This document shows positions 38,684-48,770 of a stretch of 64,000 nt of DNA, one piece after another. This DNA is from Callipepla californica brunnescens. Lineage: Eukaryota > Chordata > Aves > Galliformes > Odontophoridae. The number at the start of each line of letters is the position of its first letter. Position 1 is the stretch's first letter. Under the pieces are notes generated by a model, which did no database searches, had not been told where the DNA came from, and worked only from the letters and a program-made list of their open reading frames with translations. The stretch lies in contig JALIRH010000036.1 of assembly GCA_023055505.1 (NCBI GenBank), positions 5,270,001-5,334,000 on the forward strand, read 5' to 3'. The position numbers and the translations under genes were made by a program.

Positions 38684-41600
38684 TCATCGCTTCGAGTACG
38701 TTTTGCCAAAGCTTTTATTTGGGCCTCTTCTCGGGGTCGGGATCTTGCTTCCCGCTGAGGGAGGTCGGCCCTTCGCTCCTGCAGCGCTCGCTTTCTTCAC
38801 AGAGCGGCCTCCCATTCTGCCTGAGAAGGGATCACACACGTCACTGCTCGCCCACCTGAGCCCCCCATCTTGCCCTCAAGGCTGAAATAATCCCCTTAAG
38901 CAGTGGCAAGACGGCAAAACAGAAGAGTCATTACAAGGAAGACTTACCAGCAGCCAGGACGCTTTTATTCACGGCGGATAACCTTCGCAGATTCATGTCA
39001 CAGCCATCCGTGCCCATGAGGTGGGACTTCCAGGCCTAGCACCAGGAGCAAAGGGAAAGCAGCGAGGTTAGCAACCCAACTAAACACAGGACAAAGCGAT
39101 ACTGTGACAGCTAAGGCATCCAGTGCCCCTGAAGAACGCTGCCAGAGCTGGGGAACACCACAGCACCTTCAGAGCAGAGGTTTCTCACAACAAGAATGTG
39201 GCAGAAGAAAGAATTCACACTCCCCCCATTCACCCACCACACCCGCTCCTCAACCAGCATCCGACCTTGGGTTACTGTGTGTGCTGGCAAAGGGTTTTCA
39301 GCCCTCTGAGTATTTTCTGAACCATCAGCTCCTGATCAAACAGCAGCAGTTCTCTGCAATTGCTGAACGTTCATTCTGGAGCCAACGTGAGGGGTTTCAC
39401 AGTGATATAAGATGTAGAAATCAGAGCTGTGTCAGCAGCCCTGATGATCTCAGCTGGTCTCATTTAGTGCCAGCTATTTCTTCCACCAACAGCACGGTAA
39501 CGCTGAGCGCTGCTGGAGGTGCTGCCCTACATCCCCTGCAGCCCCGTGGCTCTCACACACAGCTGGGAGAGCAGAAAGCCCAGCTGCACGACAGCCACTA
39601 CAGACCCTGCCCATAACCGAGGCAGATTCTTACATCTTGCCACGTGGTGTTTTAGGACAGAACTTCAGTCCTCGTGAAGTAACAGAACCAGAAAGGTGGA
39701 CAGCCTTACCTCCTCTCCAGGGGAAAAGTTGTCGTGGCACAGCGGGCAGTGGTTTGCCACATGCTCTGGTTTAGCAGCTGAAAGGACAACACAAGCACAG
39801 CATAGATTAGGTTAACCATACAAGGAGGATCCGTGTAACGAAGCACAGAGCAGTGCCCAGGACTCAAGCAGCCCTGAGCTGATCACCACTCTGCTCCGAG
39901 AGAAGTCCGATGTGTAATTCACATCCCAAGGCCAAAAGGAACATGGGCAGCTGGGCCTCCATGTGCCAGGATGTCACACAGGGCTTCTTTCCTGTCTCAC
40001 TTATCCTATCCACACACATTGATGGAAGCAAAGCATTGCAAGCACTGGATAACAGGGTTAGGGTTTGCCAGACACGTTCTCTCCCACAAACAGACTAAGA
40101 TTCTAAATCCACAGCACTTCAATGGAAGTGCTCTGACCTGACCAAAACATACAGTACTTGGACGTCTGCCTGATCTGACTTTTCAAGTTCAGCCTTCCTG
40201 ATTCCAACTGCTCACCGTTGCAAGTCTTGCTCTTGGTGTGTTTGAGCAGCTCCTCCTTTGGGAAGGCCTCAGTGCATCGCTGGCATCTCCCAAAGCTGTC
40301 CTTCTTATCACACTCAGTCAGCAGATGCTCTGTCAGGGTTGCTATTTCTACCACCTGCAACAGAACAGAGGTACCCAAGGTTTGTACTGAACTGAGTGGA
40401 GAAGAGCAGCGTTAAAACAAAGCTGCTGCCATGATTTTTGGGAGCTAAATATCTCTTCTCAAAGTGTCACATGGAAAAAAAAAAACCATGAAATGGTACT
40501 GCAGTTGGAGGCACATTGATACTATTGATCTCTTCTAAAAGCGTTACCCAAAATCACCCTGAGAATTCATCTGCTGCACTATTGCACATCTTGTCACATT
40601 GGAAACGATAAGAGCTGCTAATGACTTGTAGCTCCAGAAGGATTATGCCTGACCTGTTTGCAGTGCTCACATCTGGTCAGCATGGGACAGTGTTTCCAGT
40701 AGTGGAGATCCAGTCCCTCCTCTGTGAAGGATTCATTCCTTTCACCGCAAAAAATGCACAAACTGAGGGGAAAAAAAAACCCAACACCTGAAAACAAAGC
40801 ACTCCAAAAGCACCCAACCAAAGCCATAACATCAGTAATGCTGCAGATGGGAATGGGTGATCCCCACTCCACTTAGAAATGATTCTGAAACGCAGACCTC
40901 ACTGCTCTGCACAGTGCTGAGCTGTGCTGTTTTTGAGTCCCACCAGCAGCTATTGAGAAAAGCAATTCAAAGCAGTGCCACCCAAGGAGTTAAAAAGCAA
41001 CACCCAGGATTGCTTGGAGATCATTCAAGACCTCTTAGAACAGATTTCCTTCGCCATCGTTTAAATGCTGAAGTTATTAGCTTTGATCTACTAGAGAAAT
41101 GCTATTGTCACTGTTAGCAGGTTACACAAAGTACTTAAGGTGATTAGGAGCCATTAATCTAGCTTACTTATCCAAGTAATTTGCAACAGAGGAATGATCA
41201 TCGGGAATCTGCGCTGCTACAGCCGGTGGGCTTCTGAAACCTGTAAAAAAGAAAGTGGAAATATCCCTTCCGCAGAAAAGAAATACAACAGATCCCATAC
41301 AAGAGCACCACTGCCACGCAGGTACACAAAGACAGCGTGCCCACAAGGCACTGCACAGCACTGCTCCAGAACCCCACAGTAACAGAAGGTTTTGTAGTGG
41401 CAGATGATTTACTTCAGCTCAGAGAGGAATGGGGATGGTTTCAAGGTGCACCATTCACACATTCAATATTATCTGGGCCACTGGTGGTGAATTTTCCTCG
41501 TGGATATCAGCAGGCTGACACTGAGCTGGTGCAAAGCACTCACACATGATTTTCAGTGAGAAGATCCACCAACACACAAAGCATCTGCAGCGTTTCAAGG

Positions 41601-42140
41601 GCATCTGGATTCTTAGCACTACTTGAAATTACCTACCTTGATCATTTGCCTTCTGGAAATCGGACTCTTTTTCCTGTGGAACGAAGAATTTTTGTAAGTC
41701 AGAATTGTCCTTCGTGGCAGGGGAGAAAAAGAACAGAGTTTGGTTCTTCTCTGCAATTCAAGGCTTTGAAGCAGAGCTTTACAGCACCATCAGGTTCTAA
41801 ACTGGGAAGGGCTGCGGTGTCATGTGTCGTTACAAAAAACAGCTCCCCAGGTCTAAAACTCAGGATGAAAATCAGATGGAGAGAGGACACTCTCCCTCCC
41901 TCTTCCACGTCCCCCATCCCTCCTCAGATGGACACTTCTCATCTCCTGGCAAACTACCAAAGCATGGGCTACTTGAGGGAAAAGTTCAGATGTATATCCA
42001 GACCATAACCAAAGCACCGTCACCTTTCCAGCCTGAACTTCTGCTTGTATCTCCTTTAGAGCTGCCAGCTGGCCTTGCAGAACTTTTATTTCTTCCTTTT
42101 TCTGCCTCTCTGCTTCTTCTGCTGCCGCCTTTTTCTGTGC
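38684..42140 (-). CDS. CEP104: CEP104 C-terminus: coiled coil, zinc fingers and EB1-binding SKIP motif
   Basis: Exon 42024-42140 is a coiled coil (EEAERQKKEEIKVLQGQLAA). Two small exons (41637-41673, 41168-41240) encode a linker unlike human. The next three carry paired Cys/His sets: LCIFCGERNESF, LHYWKHCPMLTRCEHCKQ, TECDKKDSFGRCQRCTEAF and NHCPLCHDNFSPGEE. These form the zinc-finger array that binds CP110/NEK1-type partners in mammals. The last exon encodes a basic tail with GSKIPTPR, the SxIP motif used for EB1 binding, and stops with TGA (plus-strand 38684-38686). Confidence 0.94.
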
Positions 42141-45100
42141 CTGTGGAGAAAATGCTCCTTCAATTACAAAAGCTTCAGAACCATCTGTCACATAGCAGAG
42201 ACTGCAAAATATGAAACGCCAATCCTCTTACCCTAATTTCAGCTTCGGAAAGTTTACCATCTATTCGAGCAAAGCCATCGAAGAGCGTTTTGTAGAGAAC
42301 AGTCCTGCGAGCGTTGGCATCCTCTGCAGGGAGGTGCTCCAGGACAGCAGCTCTGTGCTGCTGGTACAAACCGAACACGATGTGCAGCGCTGTGTCGCGA
42401 ACGTCGCTCACTCTGTGCTCCAAAGCTCCTGTTGCAAACTGCCAAGAAATCGTTTGAACCTCGTGCTTATTTTCCCCCTCGTTGGCACGGCACTTCCTCC
42501 AAGCCAAACATTCTGAGCACTGCAGGACAAACACAAACCCAGCAGCAGCTCTGCACGCTCCCACTCCTTACCTTCATGACGTTGCTGACGGTGAACCCAG
42601 AGTTTTCAGTTCCCATCTCTTTCAGGAGGCACTTGACCAATTGCACCTGACTCGTGGCCAGATGCGCCGGGGAGTTGGGCTTTAACGGCTGAACCAAATG
42701 AGCCGGAACGATCTGGAGAGGTCTCACTTCGCTCCACAGCGCCATGTCCTGCAGAGGCACAGCCTCAGTGCGTGGCAGCAGCAGGGAAACAAAGTGCCTG
42801 GCACAGCACAGTTAACCTAGGCTACTTCATGTGGACTAAGAACTTCATGAAATGCAGCTGCTTGTTTGTTTCAGCAGAGATAAGGCAAGGGCAGGCAGCC
42901 CCTTCCCCAGGGGACAGCTCACTAGGGCACTGGTGATACAAAGTAAAAGCAGTTTCCTTCTCTAGATGCCTTTGTGACCATTTCCTGCTTTGAAACATCC
43001 AGTTACAAATCTATTGTAAAGAAGTCAAGCAGTAGTAACGATCAGCCACCTCTGGGGGCTGCAGTGATGCGCCTGGGCTGCACAGCTAACCCCACTGAAG
43101 CTCAGCCCACAGTGAAAAGAATTCTTTTTCCTTCCACGGATCAATAACCCACTCAGGCCCTCCCGGGACTGAATGAACACCCTGACCCAGAATTACAGTG
43201 CCCAACCACAGTGTGAAGGAAAACTCCGACCTGAATAAAGTCGGCAGCCGCAAGGCGGAGGCGGGATGAAGAGTCTCCTGTCCTCGAAAGCAAACCTGGA
43301 AGCGTTCTCTCCACGCAGTGAGAAGTTTCCAGTTTTCCCAGTTTGTGTTTCGGCACGTACTGCGTGATGATCATTTTTAAAAGTTTCAGGGAAGCCTGGA
43401 AGACCTAAATCAACAGAAAGAAAGCAGAGATTTCTAATTACTCTGCTTTAGTTTGGGATTTGCTGCTGGGCAATGCCTTTCCAGCACTGAGTGAGGCCTT
43501 GCTGGTCTCAGTGGGACAGAGCACATGGAGCAAACTGCAGTCAAGAGACCGTTCCCTACCAAACACGTCACTACTTACTGGAGATACGATGTCTTTGATG
43601 GCTCTCCTGACAAGAAAAATAGCAGCCCTCAGCGCGTTCTTTAAATCCTCCTTTGGAGTGCTTACTGACATTTCCATCAGCTTCTTATACACAGCCAGTA
43701 ACGCGTCCTCTCGGTACGACCAACTCTTGGAATATGCTCCTGAGACCTGAACACAGAACAGGATTGTCTTCTGAAAGGTCAGTACTGATATTTCAATACT
43801 GATATGCAGAAACGACCTCAGAGGAACACATGAACTTCAGTACCAAATCCCCAGGCATTTTCTGAAGGAGCGTGGTTTTATTACGGAGCCGTTTCTGCAT
43901 TTCTCTGCTGAGAAATGCCCAGATGAGTACAACAGGCTCCAGTTTCTCTGTTAGGGGTGGTAGGCAGACTGCTAGGCAATATACACTTAACAGATTATCA
44001 AGTAATCAATCCTAAAAGCTCCAGGCATCCGTATAACCACAATCTATTTTTAACTCCAGATTTTTAGGTAACATCCCTGAACACATCAAAACCAGATCAG
44101 CAATCCTCTGCTGGCTGAGCAAACACCGAATGAACTCAGAGCACAGTGATCCATGTGTTAATTTTCTTTACCAAAGCTTCTCCAAAAGCTTCAATAGCAG
44201 GGCTGGCCTCCCTCAGCACCTTCTCACTTAGTGCTTCAGGTTCCCCAGTAATGCCACTTCTTGGAGTATTGCTGACGTCCCCCTCGGTCTCCTCTGGCTC
44301 AGGGTGTCTGGTTGCTTCCTCAGAGTGCTTACGGATGGTTGGAAGAGGTCTCTCATCATAAGGTAAGCACTCAACCTAACAGGAAAGATGAAATCTGCTG
44401 GAGAAATAACTTAGACACAGCGTTGTTTCATCACTAGCCTCAATTCTATGCCCTTCTCCCTTCGAAGCAGTATTGCTTCACAATTAAATGCAGACACTGA
44501 AGTTTCCATAAACACATCGTGAGCGATCAATCTTATTTGTCCTCTATAGAATACCACAGAACTCACACAAAATGCTTTCTGTGGCAGTGCACAGTTACAG
44601 AAACCACGTGCTGGTAGGCAGCCAGCCATCACGAACTACGAGTGAAGATTTCTTTGGCAATGGAGACACATTACTCACCTCTTCTTGGGAAAACACTTCC
44701 GTGGGGGCTGTGGGATGAGGCAGAGCAGGAGGAGTGGATTGATGGTGAAAAACAGGCTCAGGAGAAGGGGGTTCTGCTGGCTTCTCTTCCAGCAAAGCCT
44801 CTGCTTTCCGCAGCTCTCCCTGTGAGCTCTGCAGTTCTGAGTTCTCACCAGAAGGTGAATTTGTAGCTCTTGTGCACTGAAGGTTGTCATCATAAATCTC
44901 TGCCTGCTCTGCAGGCAGCTCAGGCAGCTTTCGAGTCTGAGGAAGAGATTTTGAAAGAAAGGCCACTAAATTCAGCCAGCACATTTACAGCTTTGACCGT
45001 AAATGACATTCCACCTCTTTCAAATAAACATCAGTGCCTTATGAATCCATGCGTGCAGCTCTGGAATAATGCAAAACATTGAGGAGTCTAAATGTTATCT

Positions 45101-48052
45101 GCTTTAAGTTCTAATGTAATTTATGGAGAATTAAGCACATTCATAAAGCTGAAATCTTTGGCTGGGAAAACGCACAACCCAAAAAGAAAGCCGGTCTGTG
45201 TAATGCCTCCAATTCCCCGAATTTCAGTTGCTCGGCCATTTCCATTTACAAAACCCACGAGACAGAACCAGGAACAGCTGCACCCACCATCAGCTCTGCA
45301 TCCAGAAGGTTGTGGAGCTGCAGCTGCTGATACACCTTCAGGCGGTACGCTTCCATTTGTTGCTTTTTCTTTTTAGCAAGATCATAATCCTCCTTCTCCA
45401 CAGCGCAGCGTTTCTCTACTTCATACCGTCCAAGTCGTTCCCCTACCTGGAAAACATTTTATCAAACTTGGGATCACATTATTATAAGCACACGTGCACG
45501 TTATTTCCAAACAGATCGTTGGATCACATCATCTGAATTTCAAGTGACTGTTTTCACAACACGGTGGGAGTCACTGCAGTTCCACATTGACGCCAGCAAT
45601 CCTTGGTGGATCGCTGCAGGAACACCTGGTTTTAGGGATGAGCAGACTTTGAACAGTACCTTCTGCAAGTCTGCAATGGCTTGCTTGAGTTTCTTGGCAT
45701 AATCATAGCGCTCCTGGTGGACAGCTTCCCGCTTCTTCTCATCCAGCCTGCGTATTATCTGAGCAACTTCTGGGTCCTGGTACATGTCAAAAGCCAAATC
45801 ATCCAGAGGTGAAATGGAGTCAGGCTTCCTGAAGACAGAGGAAAAGAAGAAACAAGATTTCAGTCTGAGCTTACGTGCTCTCTTTTCACTAGCAGAGAAC
45901 TAACAAAACACAGAGACTGAGAGCTAACTCAGACTGAGATATGTTGGCAGGGTATATGCAAAGGAATATCTTTACCCTAGGTATGTTCCATCTAAGGCAG
46001 GATCATCCAAATTACTTCCTAAGTAGTGGTCTATCAGCTTCTCTCTGGAAGGCTTTGTGGGGAAAAAAAAAATACCTTAATGCACATTCATCAACAGCAT
46101 GCATGTTCAAAGAGAAATTCTGCCTTCGTACAATTGCTTTGGGTCACACTAAACATGTGAGAATTTCCAGAGAGCACAACTGCAAATGTTCCAGTTATAA
46201 TTTTTGCATCTGCAAATCAGGTTTGACATTTGAGATCCTTCTTAGTTCAGAACTGGATAGAAATTAACATACAGCACCTCTGCTGAAGGGTGATGCTACC
46301 AGGAGGTCATTCGTGGTCTGAAGAACCCTGCAACTGAACATGTGCAGCAACAGTAAAAGCCCAGGGGTGCTTTGCACTTACGTATTTATTGCTGTCATTG
46401 CTGTAGTCTGCTGGATCTCCAATAATATTTATAGCTACGAGGGCAACCTGAGACAGATTGAAAGAAAACATGAAGGCATAAGGTTGCTATTTCTTTTCTT
46501 ATCTTACAGAAATGGAAGCAGCACGCTCACATGCACACACCCAATCAGACACCAGACAGATTGCAGCCTAAAACCCAGCACGAAAGGTCACGATGGAACA
46601 TGCACTCGATCTGTCTGCTCTGCACAAACTGCAAGCATTTGGTCATGAACAAAAATAAACCCAGCAGCTTTCATCAGCATCTTTACAAACCAAGGGAGAG
46701 GATTTCTACGCCCGCTCTGTGCTACCGAAGCTTCATCCAATGTGAGGACCACAGCTCAGCTTACCTGACTGTACAGGTTGTATCTGTTGACATAATTCTT
46801 ATGGAAGATCAGCTTCAGGTACTGGCCGACTGCATCCATATAAACAGATTTTAACTCTCGAGCTTTGAAACCCGTCTTCTCATTGTCTGAGAGAGGGACA
46901 TAACTGAGGAGGGAAGTGCAGCAGTAAGCAGAGGAAACACACAAATACACAGCTGTGCTTTGGCTCCTCAGCTAAGTATTCTGATCAGCTCTAAAACTCA
47001 TAAATGAAACCGTGTGCTGTCATTTACAAAAGCGTTCACTTGCACTGTGCCTCTCCTGGAAACCAAAACACCCCACAGCCTCACACACACTGCCTTAAGT
47101 GTGATCGATTTTAATCCATCGATTTCAACGTGGGTGAATCAGCCCCAGTTTCCCCAGAGTGCTCACTATTTCCTTCTGAGGCCCTGAGGCCCTGATTCAG
47201 GTAATACAACAACTCAGAGCTTTCAGACTCACCCTAATCTGCGAAACCTCTCTGATTGATAAGGAGCAAAGTACTCAGGCAAGCTTTCACTGATGAAGAA
47301 CTCAATTTTGCTTGAAATCATGTACTGGTGAGCAAGTAATTGCAGCTTTCGTATTCGACATCTCTCCACCAACTGCAGAACGATCTCTTGTGGATACTGA
47401 CAGAGTCTGAAAACATACACAGTTTTGAGCCATCTTTTTAAAGATCACTTCACTTCCAAACTGAGTAACATTTAAGTGTGAAACTTCCAAAGCTGTTACA
47501 GATATCGTGAAAGCAAAGAGTGGAAACATTTTTCACTTTAACACGTGTGTGTATGTTAAAGTGCACCACTGCTGTGGTTCAACATAGGAACATTTCAGGC
47601 ATTGTGAAGAAGAATGACTGTTCCAGCTGGAACTAACACCACTACATACACCCACATGTACTGAGAGGGCTGCAGTGTTAACACCAAGTCAAAGCAGTTG
47701 CAAACTCCAAGACGACAGCAATAGCAAACACAGTTCCTTTTATTCTTCGTGTGACTCTATTTAAACACTCCTTTAGGTGCAACCGAGGCTTGTTTTCTGC
47801 AGGATCTGATGGGGTTAAGGTAACTTAGATGTTCTGGTTTTGTCCTGCACACAGTTAACTAGTCAAACACTCACGCTCCACCTCCCACTCAGAGTAAACT
47901 CAGTGCTGCAGGTTAAGCATGCTCCTGTCGTGGCAGTACCTTGGAGATCGCCATCCGTTCACAGTAGGGGCGTGAACCATCAGCTCTTTTGCACTGAAGC
48001 CATCTTCGTGTCCTGACGAGCTAATAACGATAAAACCAATCTTGTGTGGCAT
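38684..48052 (-). CDS. CEP104: CEP104, centrosomal/ciliary-tip protein 104, 21 coding exons
   Basis: Exons in transcript order: 47940-48052, 47233-47406, 46765-46903, 46382-46447, 45976-46052, 45660-45828, 45288-45446, 44679-44936, 44172-44375, 43579-43746, 43231-43404, 42572-42748, 42232-42438, 42024-42140, 41637-41673, 41168-41240, 40654-40762, 40216-40354, 39710-39777, 38948-39035, 38684-38820. They join without a frame break into 950 residues (human 925). It starts MPHKIGF and ends FGKTYSKR. CEP104 localises to the distal end of centrioles and the tip of cilia, and binds tubulin and EB1. Order of domains: jelly-roll (about 1-160), coiled coil (about 205-300), TOG (about 430-690), coiled coil (about 695-735), zinc-finger array (about 770-880), SxIP motif (about 930). 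Every region matches the human protein strongly. The donor after exon 43231-43404 (GTCGGA) is unusual. Confidence 0.96.
42232..44936 (-). CDS. CEP104: CEP104 variable linker and TOG domain
   Basis: Exon 44679-44936 (86 residues, Glu/Pro/Ser-rich) has little similarity to human and is a low-complexity linker. The next five exons encode the tubulin-binding TOG region: SKSWSYREDALLAVYKKL, STPKEDLKNALRAAIFLV, RRAIKDIV, LKLLKMIITQYVPKHKLGKL, ALEHRVSDVRDTALHIVF. The exon boundaries fall as expected for HEAT-type helical pairs. Confidence 0.92.
45288..48052 (-). CDS. CEP104: CEP104 N-terminal jelly-roll domain and first coiled coil
   Basis: Seven coding exons (47940-48052 to 45288-45446) give residues 1-299. 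The jelly-roll/discoidin-like part includes ISSSGHEDGFSAKELMVHAP, CRIRKLQLLAHQYMISSK, ESLPEYFAPYQSERFRRLG and VPLSDNEKTGFKARELKS. The coiled coil covers VAQIIRRLDEKKREAVHQE, YDYAKKLKQAIADLQK and EKRCAVEKEDYDLAKKKK. It is nearly identical to mammals, the best conserved part of the protein. Confidence 0.95.
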
Positions 48053-48650
48053 CCTGCGGAGGCGAGCTACTCAGAGCAGTGATGTTTCAAGCCTGAGTTA
48101 ATCCCTAGGAGGGCAACAAGAGAACACTGTAACACTGCAGTCCACGAATTCTGTGCCGTGGTTCATGACTTCATCAGCTGATGGCTGCAAATCTCAATTT
48201 ATTTAATGCTAGCACCACAAACTGCACCGCACTGTGAGTGCTTTACCGGGACTTAGCGCAGCGAGGGCTCGGTTAACTTGTACGGCAGTTAGACAGAACA
48301 AAGCCGGACCCGTCCTGCCCGTCAGCTCCCCTCAAGTACCGGAGGACTACACCTGACGATCCCACACAGAACTCAGATCTCCACCGGCCCAGAAACCTGC
48401 GACGGCACCACAGGGCCGCCCCAGCGCTGCCGACCCCCCCGTCCCCGCTGGGCCTCAGCAGGCCGCGCCTCGCCCCGCAGGCCGCAGCGACGCCAGCTCT
48501 GGATGACGGCCCCCAGCGAGCCGTGCCACGGCACGAGCCGGCCCGCAGCCGCCCGGAGCGGCGGCACAGCGCAGCACGGCCCCTCGCGGGGCGCCCTGGG
48601 GCCGCAGGAGGCGGAACGGAGCGGCCGGGCCGGGCCGGGCCCGCACTCAC

Positions 48651-48700
48651 CTCAGCGCGGCTCCGTCGCTCGTCACCATAGCGACGGCGCGAGCGGCGCT
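48651..48700 (-). other. CEP104: CEP104 exon 1 (non-coding or with a short in-frame extension)
   Basis: A consensus donor, CTGAG|GTGAGTGCGGG, at plus position 48651/48650 marks the end of a 5' exon. It splices to the acceptor CCGCAG at 48054-48056, one base before the MPHKIGF start codon. The exon holds an upstream ATG (48677-48679) that is in frame with the main start after splicing. The 5' limit is not visible and the end given is approximate. Confidence 0.65.
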
Positions 48701-48770
48701 ACGCATGCGCGGGGTCGCAGCGGTGCGCGTGCGCGGAGCGGCGCGGGGAGGAGGGCGGAGCGGCGCGGGG
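48651..48770. promoter_or_regulatory. Divergent CEP104/DFFB CpG promoter with X-box and NRF1-like sites
   Basis: The two genes are head-to-head with only about 120 bp between the CEP104 exon 1 donor and the DFFB ATG, inside a CpG island spanning about 48270-49480. An RFX X-box-like palindrome, GTCACCATAGCGAC, lies at 48672-48685. NRF1-type sequences ACGCATGCGCGG (48701) and TGCGCGTGCGCGG (48724) are between the genes. There is no TATA box. This architecture suggests shared, broadly active transcription, with RFX input for the ciliary gene. Confidence 0.7.

Noticed and set aside
48705..48770. Upstream in-frame ATG giving a 22-residue DFFB extension
   Set aside because: The extension (Arg/Gly/Val-rich) has no counterpart in human DFFB, and the start at 48771 aligns with the human N-terminus in a good context.
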